From CAWCXF01 sp963799455 (GTDB lineage: Bacteria > Pseudomonadota > Alphaproteobacteria > Rhodobacterales > Rhodobacteraceae), in contig CAWCXF010000007.1 of NCBI GenBank assembly GCA_963799455.1, positions 1,426,001-1,490,000 on the forward strand: a DNA stretch of 64,000 nt, given 5' to 3'. A program made the position numbers and the translations under genes. Below, piece after piece: positions 28,343-36,948 of the stretch. Position 1 is the stretch's first letter. The number at the start of each line of letters is the position of its first letter. Below the pieces are notes generated by a model that saw only the letters and a list, made by a program, of their open reading frames with translations, searched no databases and was not told the DNA's origin.

Positions 28343-28729
28343 CGTGCGGATGGCCGGATGGCCGCGGCTCGCCTTTGTGCGGGTCGAGGAAAGTCCGGAC
28401 TCCACGGAGCGACGGTGCCGGGCAACGCCCGGCCGGCGAGAGCCGAGGGACAGCGCCACAGAGAACAGACCGCCGCGGCGCGCGAGCGTTCGCGGCAAGG
28501 GTGAAACGGTGGGGTAAGGGCCCACCGCGGACCGGGCGACCGGGACGGCACGGCAAGCCCCACCGGGAGCAACGCCGAATAGGGATCCCACGCGCGAGCA
28601 GGACCGCTCCGGTCCGGGATCCGGGTTGGCGGCTCGAGCCGCCGGGGCGACCCGGCGGCCAGATGAATGGCCATCCAGGGGGACGCACGTTCCCCGGACA
28701 GAATCCGGCTTACAGGCCATCCGCGCACG
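28343..28729 (+). ncRNA. rnpB: RNase P RNA (bacterial class A)
   Basis: Universally conserved RNase P segments are present: GAGGAAAGTCCGG at 28386-28398 (P4 5' strand region) and ACAGAATCCGGCTTACAGG at 28698-28716 (P4 3' strand region), with ACAGAGAACAGACC, GGTGAAACGGTGGGGTAAG and GGGATCCCACGC between. The ends GTGCGGATGGCC and GGCCATCCGCGCAC pair to form P1, which fixes the boundaries. About 387 nt, normal for Alphaproteobacteria. It is the catalytic RNA that trims tRNA 5' leaders. Open frames across it are chance. Confidence 0.96.
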
Positions 28730-29004
28730 ACCTCCCGCCCGGCTCACGGCTCCGCACGCGGCGGCGCGCGCCGGCCGGGGCCTCGCGCCGCCGGCGCGGG
28801 ACGGTTCGCACCTCGCCCGCACCGCATCGGAGCCGCGCTGCCCGGGCCGCGTCGCGCTGGCCCCTCCGTCCACGGGGGTGTTGGCCCCGGTGATGCCCGT
28901 GGCCGCCCGCCTCGGACGCGGCCTGGGCGCGGAGGGTGGGTGCGCGCAGCCGCCGCCCGTCGCGTCCCGCGGCCGAGCGCCGGGCCGCCCGCGCCGCTGC
29001 GCGG
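28730..29004. other. Non-coding gap between rnpB and the rpmG promoter
   Basis: No convincing gene on either strand; the open frames crossing it have the composition of shadow frames and no recognisable domain. The only clear signal in the rnpB-rpmG interval is the rpmG promoter that follows. Confidence 0.5.
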
Positions 29005-29032
29005 TTGACACGGACGCCGCCCGAGGTAGAAC
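29005..29032 (+). promoter_or_regulatory. Promoter of rpmG
   Basis: A consensus -35 box TTGACA (29005-29010) is followed after 16 bases by TAGAAC (29027-29032). The downstream gene starts at 29095, leaving an untranslated leader of about 55 bases. Confidence 0.7.
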
Positions 29033-29094
29033 GGCGGACCACCACGAGACAGAGACGGGCGGCCTGTCGGGCCGCGCCCAGCCGGGAGCGACCC

Positions 29095-29262
29095 ATGGCC
29101 AAGCCCACCACCATCAAGATCCGCCTCAACTCCAGCGCCGGGACCGGGCACTTCTACGTCACCAAGAAGAACGCCCGCACCATGACCGAGAAGTTCTCGA
29201 TCAAGAAGTACGACCCCGTCGCGCGCAAGCACGTCGAGTACCGCGAGGGCAAGATCAAGTAG
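29095..29262 (+). CDS. rpmG: 50S ribosomal protein L33
   Basis: A 55-residue L33 starting MAKPTTIKIRLNSSAGTGHF. The family segment FYVTKKNARTMTEKFSIKKY and the end VEYREGKIK are intact. It lacks the two CxxC zinc motifs, so it is the zinc-independent form usual in Alphaproteobacteria. It is preceded by a strong promoter and stands alone. Confidence 0.97.
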   Translation: MAKPTTIKIRLNSSAGTGHFYVTKKNARTMTEKFSIKKYDPVARKHVEYREGKIK

Positions 29263-29302
29263 GCGGCGCCTTGGCGCGCGAAGGCCGGGTCGGGGGGCGT
29301 CC

Positions 29303-29815
29303 GTGAGCGAGCGGAGCGAGACGATCACCATCCGCGTCGCCCGGCCCTCGGACCTCGCGGCGGTGGACGCGCTGCTGTCGCGCAGCTTCCCGGCGCTGGT
29401 CAAGGCCGACTACCCTCCCTCGGTGGTGGTGACGGCCTTTCCGATCCTGTCGCGCGCCAACCCCGCGCTGCTGGCCTCGGGCACCTACCACGTCGCCGAG
29501 GGCGAGGATGGCGCGATCCTCGGCGCCGGGGGCTGGACGCGCAGCGGCCCGCAGGGCGGGCGGCGTCCCGGCGTCGGCCATGTCCGCCATGTCGCCACCC
29601 ACAAGCAGTGGACGCGGCGCGGCATCGGCGCGGGCGTCATGGCGCGCACGATCGAGCAGGCGCGCGCGTCCGGGATGCGCGTCCTCGACTGCCTCAGCAC
29701 GCGCACGGCGGTGCCGTTCTACGCCGCGCTGGGCTTCGAGGCCACCGGTCCCGTCGAGGTCAGCCTGCGCCCCGGCATCGTCTTCCCGGCGGTGCGGATG
29801 ATCCGCCACCTCTGA
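29303..29815 (+). CDS. GNAT-family N-acetyltransferase
   Basis: A 170-residue single GNAT domain. Motif A is visible as VRHVATHKQWTRRGIGAGVM (acetyl-CoA pyrophosphate loop near residues 92-111), and motif B as DCLSTRTAVPFYAALGFEAT. The start is GTG at 29303, 40 bases after rpmG. The substrate cannot be predicted. The stop lies 28 bases from the hairpin that terminates the convergent membrane protein gene. Confidence 0.85.
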   Translation: MSERSETITIRVARPSDLAAVDALLSRSFPALVKADYPPSVVVTAFPILSRANPALLASGTYHVAEGEDGAILGAGGWTRSGPQGGRRPGVGHVRHVATHKQWTRRGIGAGVMARTIEQARASGMRVLDCLSTRTAVPFYAALGFEATGPVEVSLRPGIVFPAVRMIRHL

Positions 29816-29844
29816 ACGGCGACCCGTCGAGGACGCCCCACGAG

Positions 29845-29872
29845 AAAGGGCCGGTCCCCAGACCGGCCCTCG
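29845..29872 (-). terminator. Rho-independent terminator of the Bax-inhibitor-1 family gene
   Basis: A 10-bp perfect stem (29847-29856 with 29861-29870) closes a four-base loop. On the minus strand it is followed by TTTCTCG, a short T-rich tail, about 26 bases after the stop of the membrane protein gene. It may also stop readthrough from the convergent acetyltransferase gene. Confidence 0.75.
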
Positions 29873-29896
29873 ATGGTCGTCCTGCCTCCGCTCAGG

Positions 29897-30667
29897 TCAC
29901 TCGCGGTTGCCCATGAGCTGGAGCAGGAACATGAACATGTTGATGAAGTCGAGATAGAGGCTCAGAGCACCCATGATGGCGGCCTTGCCGAGCCACTCCC
30001 GATCGCCCTGCGCGGCGTGGGCGAGGTAGGTGGTCTTGATGTTCTGAGTGTCGTAGGCCGTCAGCCCGGCGAAGATCAGCACGCCGATGACCGAGACGGC
30101 GAACGTCATCGCCTCCGACTGGAGGAACAGGTTGACCACCATCGCCACGATCAGGCCGATCACGCCCATGATCAGGAACGCGCCCCAGCCCGAGATGTCC
30201 TTCTTGGTGGTGTAGCCGTAGAGCGACAGCCCCGCGAAGGCGATCGAGGTCACCAGGAACACCTGCGCGATCGACGTGCCGGTGAAGACCAGGAAGATCG
30301 AGCTGATCGAGGCGCCCATCGTCGCGGCGAAGACGTAGAACACGGTCTGCGCGGTCGCCGCCGACATGCGGTTGATCATCGCCGAGAAGCCGAACACGAA
30401 GATCAGCGGCGCGAACATCACGAGCCAGCGCAGCGGCGAGGCGTAGATGGCCACGCCGAGGTCGGTCAGGTAGCGGCCCTCGCTGATGGCGTACTGCGTC
30501 GGCACGTCGCTGACCGCGAGGCCCGAGAGCCCCCAGGCCACGGCGAAGGTCACCAGCATGCCCACGGACATGGTGGTGTAGACCTTGTTCATGTGGGCGC
30601 GGAGCCCCTCGTCGATCTGGGCCGTGCGGACGCCCGCACCGGCGCGGATCGTCTGGTAGTCTGCCAT
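29897..30667 (-). CDS. Bax inhibitor-1 (YccA/YbhL) family membrane protein
   Basis: A 256-residue protein with seven membrane helices. Family hallmarks include HMNKVYTTMSVGMLVTFAVA, the central helices ATMGASISSIFLVFTGTSIA and VFLVTSIAFAGLSLYGYTTK, and the C-terminal AGLTAYDTQNIKTTYLA. BI-1 proteins are pH-sensitive calcium leak channels in characterised bacterial members; YccA also modulates FtsH. The ATG at 30667 follows GGAGG. A strong terminator follows the stop. Confidence 0.94.
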   Translation of the reverse strand: MADYQTIRAGAGVRTAQIDEGLRAHMNKVYTTMSVGMLVTFAVAWGLSGLAVSDVPTQYAISEGRYLTDLGVAIYASPLRWLVMFAPLIFVFGFSAMINRMSAATAQTVFYVFAATMGASISSIFLVFTGTSIAQVFLVTSIAFAGLSLYGYTTKKDISGWGAFLIMGVIGLIVAMVVNLFLQSEAMTFAVSVIGVLIFAGLTAYDTQNIKTTYLAHAAQGDREWLGKAAIMGALSLYLDFINMFMFLLQLMGNRE

Positions 30668-30808
30668 TGGAGGCCTCCCATTGGTCCTTAGGATGCGGAT
30701 CGGCCGAGCGCCCATCCCTGGCCCGGAATATCGGGATCCGAGGCGGGGGATTCAAGCGCCGATGGGGGCGAGGGCATGGCTTTCGGCGCCGATCGCGCGG
30801 GTCGGCGA

Positions 30809-31024
30809 TCAGGCGCGCGGCAGGCTCCAGGGCGGCCGGCGGGTCTCGGCCGTCACGGCCGCGCGGGTCAGCCCGAGGTCGCGCAGCGCGGCATCGTCGA
30901 GCCGCTCCAGCGCGCGGCGCTGGCGCCAGACGTCGAGCGCGCGGGCGAGCGCGCCGAGGGGGTGGCCTCGGGAGGCGGGCAGGGGGGCGAAGGCGGCGGT
31001 CGGCAGGGCATGGCGGCTGGGCAT
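30809..31024 (-). CDS. DUF1127 domain protein
   Basis: A 71-residue protein whose C-terminal half carries the DUF1127 signature: LDVWRQRRALERLDDAALRD followed by LGLTRAAVTAETRRPPW, an arginine-rich helical motif. Small DUF1127 proteins influence RNA turnover or phosphate and C1 metabolism in some Alphaproteobacteria; a specific role here is unknown. It is divergent from a LysR-type gene (88 bases between starts), a pairing that suggests the regulator controls it. Confidence 0.85.
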   Translation of the reverse strand: MPSRHALPTAAFAPLPASRGHPLGALARALDVWRQRRALERLDDAALRDLGLTRAAVTAETRRPPWSLPRA

Positions 31025-31112
31025 GGCGGGACTCCTCGGAGGGCGGGCGGTGATGGGGACCGCAGGGAACGCTTGAAGGATATGGGGCGCGCCCTTATCA
31101 TCGGACAAACGA

Positions 31113-32003
31113 ATGGTCATGAAGTCGGCCATCACGGATGGTGATATGCCACGCTCGCTCGACCTGACTGCGCTGCGCTCCTTCGTGGCGGTGGCCGACA
31201 CCGGCGGCGTGACCCGCGCCTCGGGGTTCGTGCATCTCACGCAATCGGCGGTCTCGATGCAGGTCAAGCGGCTCGAGGAGGCGCTCGGGCTGAGGCTCCT
31301 GGAGCGCGCCGGGCGCGGGGTCTCGCTGACGCCCGCAGGCGAGCAGCTCCTGGGCTACGCGCGGCGGATGGTGAGCCTCAATGACGAGGCCTTCAGCCGG
31401 CTCACCCATCAGGAGTTCGAGGGCGAGGTCGGCCTCGGCGTGCCGTCGGACATCGTCTATCCGGCGGTCCCGCAGGTGCTCAAGCGCTTCGCCGCGGACT
31501 GGCCGCGGATGCGCGTGCGCCTGGTGTCGAGCGGGACGCTGACGCTGCGCCGGATGCACGCGGAGGGCGCGCTCGACCTCTACCTCTCGACCGAGGACGG
31601 GGTGGAGCCCGACGGGCGCACGCTCTCGCGCCGGCCGCTGGTCTGGATCGGGGCGCAGGGCGGGACGGCCTGGCGCGGCCGCCCGCTGCGGCTCGCCTTC
31701 GAGACGGACTGCATCTTCCGCCTCGGGGTCCAAGCTGCGCTCGACGCCGCCGGCATCCCCTGGGAGATGGCGGTGACCTCGCAGAGCACGCGCACCATCG
31801 AGGCCTCGGTGAGCGCCGACCTCGCCGTCCACGTGGCGCTGGAGGGCACCGAGGCGCGCGACGTCGAGCGCATCGACCACGCCGGCGCGCTGCCCGCCCT
31901 CGCCTCGCAGCGCATCAACCTCTACGGCGAGCGCCGCCTGCGCGGCGAGCCGGCGCTCGCGCTCGCGGGCCTGGTGCGCGAGGCCTTCGGGGCGCGCTGC
32001 TGA
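31113..32003 (+). CDS. LysR-type transcriptional regulator
   Basis: A regulator of up to 296 residues. The N-terminal winged helix is clear: LDLTALRSFVAVADTGGVTR and HLTQSAVSMQVKRLEEALGL, then LLERAGRGVSLTPAGEQLL; a periplasmic-binding-like effector domain follows. In-frame ATGs at 31113, 31119 and 31146 are possible; the last one begins just before the conserved start (MPRSLDLTALRSF). It is divergent from the DUF1127 gene, its probable target. The effector is unknown. Confidence 0.9.
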   Translation: MVMKSAITDGDMPRSLDLTALRSFVAVADTGGVTRASGFVHLTQSAVSMQVKRLEEALGLRLLERAGRGVSLTPAGEQLLGYARRMVSLNDEAFSRLTHQEFEGEVGLGVPSDIVYPAVPQVLKRFAADWPRMRVRLVSSGTLTLRRMHAEGALDLYLSTEDGVEPDGRTLSRRPLVWIGAQGGTAWRGRPLRLAFETDCIFRLGVQAALDAAGIPWEMAVTSQSTRTIEASVSADLAVHVALEGTEARDVERIDHAGALPALASQRINLYGERRLRGEPALALAGLVREAFGARC

Positions 32004-32194
32004 GCGGCCCGGGCGCCGGTCGGTCCGACGCGCGGGCGCCCGCATCGTCGCGTGAGGGCCAAGGCTCGCGGAGGGCCGCAGACGCCTCGCCGATGGCGCG
32101 GCAGGCCGGGCGCGGGACGACCTGCCGAGGCGCGGGGCCGGGTCGCCGCCTTGCATCGCTCGATGGCCCGGGAGGGGGCCGGCGGGCGGAGCCC

Positions 32195-33157
32195 TCAGCC
32201 GCCCTCCAGCTCGATCACGACCTTGCCGGTGGAGCGGCGCTCGCGCAGGAGCGCCAGGCCCTCCTCGGCGCGCTCGATCGGCAGTACGGCGCCGACGCGC
32301 GGGCGCAGCTCGCCCGCGGCGCAGGCATCCGCGATCCGCGCCAGCCCGGCGGTCAGCCGCTCGGGGGCGAAGCGCGCGTAGCCGCCCCAGTAGAGCCCGA
32401 TCACGTCGAGGTTCTTCACCATCAGGTGGTTGGGCTTGAGCCTCGGGAGGTCGCCGCTGGCGAAGCCGATCAGCACCAGCCGGCCGAGCGGCTTGCAGGC
32501 GCGCAGCGCCGCCTCCGACAGCGCGCCGCCCACCGGGTCGAACACCACGTCGGCCCCGCCGAGCGCGCGCACCGCGCCCAGCAGGTCGTCCTCGGCGTCC
32601 ACGACGTGATCGGCCCCGGCCTCGCGCGCCTCCGCCCGCCTGGCCTCGCCGCGCGCGCAGGCGATCACGCTGGCGCCGCGGCGGCGCCCCAGCTCGACCG
32701 CGGCGAGCCCGACGCCGCCCGCCGCGCCCAGCACCAGGAGCGTCTCGCCCGCGGCCAGCCGCGCGCGGTCGAGCGCCAGCTCGGCGGTGCCGTAGGCCAC
32801 CTGCATCGCCGCCGCGGCGCGCATCGTCAGCCGCTCGGGCATCGCGAGGCAGCGCTCGGCGGGGACGGCGACGCGCTCGGCCAGTCCGCCCCGGCCGGGG
32901 AAGGCCGCCACCCGGTCGCCCACGGCGAGGCCCGCGACGCCCTCGCCCACCGCCTCGACGGTGCCCGCGACCTCCATGCCGAGCGCGAAGGGGGCCTGCG
33001 GCATCTCCTGATAGGTGCCCTGCGCCATCAGAAGGTCGGCGAAGTTGAGCCCGCAGGCGGCGACGCGCAGCACCACAGAGCCCGGGCCCGGCTCCGGCTC
33101 GGGCATCTCGATCAGGCGCGGCGGCGCGCCCTCGGCCCTCACGGCATAGGCCCTCAT
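32195..33157 (-). CDS. NADPH:quinone reductase-like zinc-free MDR oxidoreductase
   Basis: A 320-residue medium-chain dehydrogenase/reductase of the quinone oxidoreductase type. Domains: N-terminal GroES-like part with CGLNFADLLMAQGTYQEMPQ and ALGMEVAGTVEAVGEGVAGL, then a Rossmann fold with ETLLVLGAAGGVGLAAVELG (NADPH loop AAGGVG). No structural-zinc cysteines are seen. The ATG at 33157 gives the standard N-terminus MRAYAVRAEG. Physiological substrate is unknown; enoyl-CoA or quinone reduction are typical of relatives. Confidence 0.9.
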   Translation of the reverse strand: MRAYAVRAEGAPPRLIEMPEPEPGPGSVVLRVAACGLNFADLLMAQGTYQEMPQAPFALGMEVAGTVEAVGEGVAGLAVGDRVAAFPGRGGLAERVAVPAERCLAMPERLTMRAAAAMQVAYGTAELALDRARLAAGETLLVLGAAGGVGLAAVELGRRRGASVIACARGEARRAEAREAGADHVVDAEDDLLGAVRALGGADVVFDPVGGALSEAALRACKPLGRLVLIGFASGDLPRLKPNHLMVKNLDVIGLYWGGYARFAPERLTAGLARIADACAAGELRPRVGAVLPIERAEEGLALLRERRSTGKVVIELEGG

Positions 33158-33432
33158 CCTCGCCCCCTCGCAGCGGCCTTGGATCCGGCTCGGGCGGGTC
33201 CGGGGCGCAGCATCGGCGAGCCCGATGCCGGATCGCAATGGCCTTAACCACGATGGGACATCCTTTGATTGCATCGTTGCGCGCATCGCGCGTCACGGCG
33301 TAAGGTCGCTAGGGCCGAGGTGGCGCCCCCTCCGCCCCGCCGTGCGCGCGCGCGGACGGCGGGGCGGGGCGAGCCCGGTCGCGCGGTGCGTCCGAGCCCG
33401 CGCTGTGGCGTGTGATTGCAGGAGGTTTATCC

Positions 33433-33816
33433 ATGGGCGACAGGCACCCGGTGGACATCCATGTCGGCAAGCGGGTTCGCCAGCGCCGGTGGATGATGGG
33501 CGTGACCCAGCAGCAGCTGGCCGAGCGAGTCGGCATCAAGTTCCAGCAGATCCAGAAGTACGAGACCGGGATGAACCGCATCAGCGCCTCGCGGCTGTGG
33601 GACATCGCGCATTCGCTCGACGCGCCGGTGTCGTTCTTCTTCGAGGGGCTCGAGGGCGCCGAGTCGGCCGAGGACGCGGCCGGGCGGGCCGCGCTGCCCG
33701 GCGACGTGATCGCCGACCGCGAGGCGCTCGAGCTGGTGCGCTCCTACTACGCCATCCCCGAGGCGCAGCGGCGGCGCCTGTTCGACCTCGCGCGGGTGCT
33801 CAGCGACGTCGCCTGA
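33433..33816 (+). CDS. XRE-family helix-turn-helix regulator
   Basis: A 127-residue protein of a type widespread in Alphaproteobacteria. The HTH is VGKRVRQRRWMMGVTQQQLA then ERVGIKFQQIQKYETGMNRI, continued by SASRLWDIAHSLDAPVSFFF. The C-terminal half is a short helical tail with LELVRSYYAIPEAQRRRLFD. A strong ribosome-binding site AGGAGG precedes the ATG at 33433. The 275-base upstream region has no gene. Related proteins affect cell cycle or growth-phase control, but no target is evident here. Confidence 0.9.
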   Translation: MGDRHPVDIHVGKRVRQRRWMMGVTQQQLAERVGIKFQQIQKYETGMNRISASRLWDIAHSLDAPVSFFFEGLEGAESAEDAAGRAALPGDVIADREALELVRSYYAIPEAQRRRLFDLARVLSDVA

Positions 33817-33855
33817 GGCCGGGCGGCTCAGGCGCCGGGGCCGGCCGCGCCGCCC

Positions 33856-34653
33856 GTGATCGCCGAGGCCTCCCTGCGGCGCGAGCTGGTCGAGGTCGCG
33901 CATGCGCTCGCGGACGCGGCCGCGGCCGAGACGCTGCCGCGCTTCCGCCGCCCGCTCGACGTCGAGGACAAGGGGGAGGGCGCCTTCGACCCCGTGACCG
34001 AGGCCGACCGCGCGGCCGAGGCCGCGATGCGCGCGGTGCTGGCCGCGCGGCGGCCGCGCGACGCCGTGCTCGGCGAGGAGCGGGGCGCGCGGGCGGGCAC
34101 GAGCGGGCTGACCTGGGTTCTCGACCCGATCGACGGCACCCGCGCCTTCATCGCGGGCGTCCCGGTCTGGGGCACGCTCATCGCGGTGGGCGACGCGGAC
34201 GGCCCGGCCTTCGGGATCATCGACCAGCCCTACACGGCCGAGCGCTTCTGGGGCGGCTTCGGCGCGGCCGGGCTCTCGCGCGCGGGCGCCGAGGCGCCGC
34301 TTCGGACGCGGGCCTGCGCCGGGCTCGCGCAGGCGACGCTGCTCACGACCCATCCCGAGATCGGCGGCCCGGCCGAGCGCGCGGCGTTCGAGCGGCTGGC
34401 GGCGCGCTGCCGGCTCGTGAGGTTCGGGCTCGACTGCTACGGCTACGCGATGGTCGCGGCGGGTCACGCCGACCTCGTGGTCGAGGCCGGGCTCCACCCC
34501 TACGACATCCAGGGCCCGATGGCCGTGGTCGAGGCCGCGGGCGGCGTCGTCACCGACTGGGAGGGGGGGCCGGCGCAAGGCGGGGGGCGCGTGGTCGCGG
34601 CCGGCGACGCCGGCCTGCACCGCGCCGCGATCGAGGCGCTCCGCGCCCGCTAG
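33856..34653 (+). CDS. Inositol-phosphatase family enzyme, possibly histidinol-phosphatase (HisN-like)
   Basis: A 265-residue Mg-dependent sugar/histidinol phosphatase. Metal-binding motifs are present: DPVTEADRAAE, VLGEERG, WVLDPIDGTRAFIAGVPVWG, and the late GLHPYDIQGPMAVVEAAGG. The WVLDPIDGTRAFI variant and short lid region suit the HisN/histidinol-phosphatase branch common in Rhodobacterales, but a general inositol monophosphatase cannot be excluded. The start is GTG at 33856. It lies 40 bases after the XRE gene and may share its transcript. Confidence 0.85.
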   Translation: MIAEASLRRELVEVAHALADAAAAETLPRFRRPLDVEDKGEGAFDPVTEADRAAEAAMRAVLAARRPRDAVLGEERGARAGTSGLTWVLDPIDGTRAFIAGVPVWGTLIAVGDADGPAFGIIDQPYTAERFWGGFGAAGLSRAGAEAPLRTRACAGLAQATLLTTHPEIGGPAERAAFERLAARCRLVRFGLDCYGYAMVAAGHADLVVEAGLHPYDIQGPMAVVEAAGGVVTDWEGGPAQGGGRVVAAGDAGLHRAAIEALRAR

Positions 34654-34911
34654 GCGCCGATCGCGCCCCGCACCGATCGCGCCCCGCGCCGGTCGCCCCG
34701 CGCCGGTCGCCCGCGCCGATGGATCGAATTGTCGGCATTCGGGCGCCGGCCGGGGCCGCGCGACCCGCGGATCCCCGCCCGCTGTAAACCCTCCGCAAAC
34801 CTTCGATGCCATTCCTGATCCTCGTGCGGCAGCGTCGCCACACGCGCTCCTCGCCCCATGGCGGGCGCGCGCGGCCGGCGACGCGTCGCGGTGCATGGCG
34901 AGGAGGGACGC

Positions 34912-35445
34912 ATGGTCCGAACGGGACAGGCGAGGATGCGGGGACGGACGAGATGCGCGCTGGCGCTGGCGGCGGTCACGCTGGCGGCCTGCGAGCCCGC
35001 GCTGGTGGCGCGCCGCGCCGCCCCGCCGCTGTCGGTGGCCTCCGAGGCGCCGACCGCGGTCGCGGCGGCGCCTTCCGCCACGGGGATGATCGACATGGTC
35101 AACGCCGAGCGCCGCGCCCGCGGCCTGGGGCCGCTCAGGCCCGACCGGCGGCTCAGGGCGGCTGCGCGCGGCCACGCGGCCGACATGGGGCGGGGCGGCT
35201 TCTTCGACCACCGCGGAAGCGACGGCGGCGACCACGGGGACCGCATCGCCGCGCAGGGCTACCGCGCGTGCCTCTCGGCCGAGAACATCGCCTGGGGCCA
35301 GCGCTCGGCCGCCGAGGTGTTCCAGGGCTGGATGAACTCGCCCGGCCACAGGCGCAACATCCTGCACCCGCGCGCCACGGCCTTCGGCGCGGGCTTCTAC
35401 CCCGAGCGGCGGCAGTGGGTGATGGTGGTGGCGCGGCCCTGCTGA
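34912..35445 (+). CDS. CAP/SCP-domain lipoprotein
   Basis: A 177-residue exported protein. The signal ends in the lipobox ALAAVTLAAC. A CAP domain follows: MIDMVNAERRARGLGPLRPD, ARGHAADMGRGGFFDHRGSD, CLSAENIAWGQRSAAEVFQG and WMNSPGHRRNILHPRATAFG, the standard bacterial YkwD-like pattern. AGGAGGGA lies before the ATG at 34912. The 258 bases upstream have no gene. Function in bacteria is unclear; a cell-surface role is likely. Confidence 0.9.
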   Translation: MVRTGQARMRGRTRCALALAAVTLAACEPALVARRAAPPLSVASEAPTAVAAAPSATGMIDMVNAERRARGLGPLRPDRRLRAAARGHAADMGRGGFFDHRGSDGGDHGDRIAAQGYRACLSAENIAWGQRSAAEVFQGWMNSPGHRRNILHPRATAFGAGFYPERRQWVMVVARPC

Positions 35446-35482
35446 GGCGGGCCCGCGCGCTCCACGCGGCGACGGCGCGCCG

Positions 35483-36782
35483 TCAGCCCTTGGCGGGGCG
35501 GCCCGCGACGTAGACGGCCCGCGCCGCGCGGTCGTCGCCCATCATGATGGTCGGGAAGACCGCCTCCCAGGCGCTCTCGGCGCGCCCGGCGGCCCGCGCG
35601 ATGGCCGGCGTCGAGGCGAGGTCGAGCACCACCAGGTCGGCCTCCATCCCCGGCGCGATCCGCCCCACCCGGTCGGCGATGTGCATCGCCCGCGCCGAGC
35701 CCTCGGTGGCGAGCCACAATAGCTGCGCGGGGTGCAGCGCGGTGCCCGAGAGCTGGCCCACCTCGTAGGCCGCGGCCATCGTGCGCAGCATCGAGAAGGA
35801 CGACCCGCCCCCGGTGTCGGTGGCCAGCCCCACCGCGACGCCCTCGCGGCGCAGGCGCGCCACCTCCATCAGCCCCGAGCCGATGAAGGTGTTGGAGGTC
35901 GGGCAGTGGATCGCCGCGGCGCCCGAACTCGGCGAGCCGCGCGCGCTCGCGCGGCGTGAGGTGGATGGCGTGGCCGAAGAGGCCGCGCGGCCCCAGCAGG
36001 CCGAAGCGCTCGTAGACGCCGAGATAGTCGGGCGCCTCGGGGAAGAGCCGCGCCACCCAGGCGATCTCCTCGAGCTGCTCGGCGAGATGCGTCTGCATCA
36101 GGCAGGTCGGCGCCTCGGCCCAGAGCGCGCCGAGCGCCTCGAGCTGCTCGGGGCTGGAGGTCGGCGCGAAGCGCGGCGAGATGGCGTAGCTCGCGCGCCC
36201 GCGCCCGTGCCAGCGCGCGATCAGCGCCTTGGAGCCGTCATGCGCGCGCTGCGCCGTGTCGCGCAGCGCGTCGGGGACGTGGCGGTCCATGCAGGTCAGC
36301 CCGGCGGCGACGCGCATCCCGCGCGCCTCGGCCGCGGCGAAGAAGGCGTCCACGCTTGCGACATGCGAGGTGCAGAAGCTCGCCACGCTGGTGGTGCCGT
36401 GAAGGGTCAGCAGGTCGAGATGGGCCGCGGCCATGTCGGCGGCGTGGGCCGGGTCGCCGAGGCGCGCCTCCGCGGGGAAGGTGTAGCGCTCCAGCCACTC
36501 GATCAGCCGCTCGCCCCAGGACGCGACGATCGCGGTCTGCGGGTAGTGGGCATGGGCGTCGACGAAGCCCGGCGCGATCAGCGCGTCGCCATGCGCCGTC
36601 ACCGGCGCCTGGGGGTGGGCCGCGCGGACGGCCTCCTCGGGCCCCGCGGCGAGGATCGTGCCGCCCCCGATCGCCACCGCGCCGCGCCGCTCGACGCCGA
36701 GCGCCTGCTCGGGCGGGGCCTCGAACGGGTCGGCATGGGTCACGAGCAGCTGGCCGGTGAGGATCCGCGGCTGGGATGACAT
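35483..36782 (-). pseudogene. guaD: Guanine deaminase with a single-base frameshift
   Basis: Two frames make one amidohydrolase. The first, from 36782, covers the N-terminal metal-binding motif APGFVDAHAHYPQTAIVASW, LHGTTSVASFCTSHV and LMQTHLAEQLEEIAWVARLF, then GLFGHAIHLTPRE. The second continues AAIHCPTSNTFIGSGLMEVA and GLATDTGGGSSFSMLRTM to the stop at 35483. Homology shifts frame near 35930, inside a run of three G residues, where one base appears extra. All catalytic residues are present in one or the other frame, so this could be a base-calling error. Guanine deaminase makes xanthine from guanine. Confidence 0.88.
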
Positions 36783-36948
36783 GGGGCGCGCGCAACTCCC
36801 TGGCTGCGGGGCGTCGCTAGCCGAGCGGGCGGGGGCGCGCAATCGGCGCCCTGCGATGACCTCGCGGCGGGCGGGCCGATGGCGGCCCCCGTGTTGCGCG
36901 GCGGCGCGCCGCCCCTATGGTGCCGCCGTCCGCACGGAGGGGCCCGCC

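Noticed and set aside
28375..28893. ORFs across the RNase P RNA region
   Set aside because: The RNA motifs and pairing ends fit rnpB exactly; the frames have no recognisable protein features.
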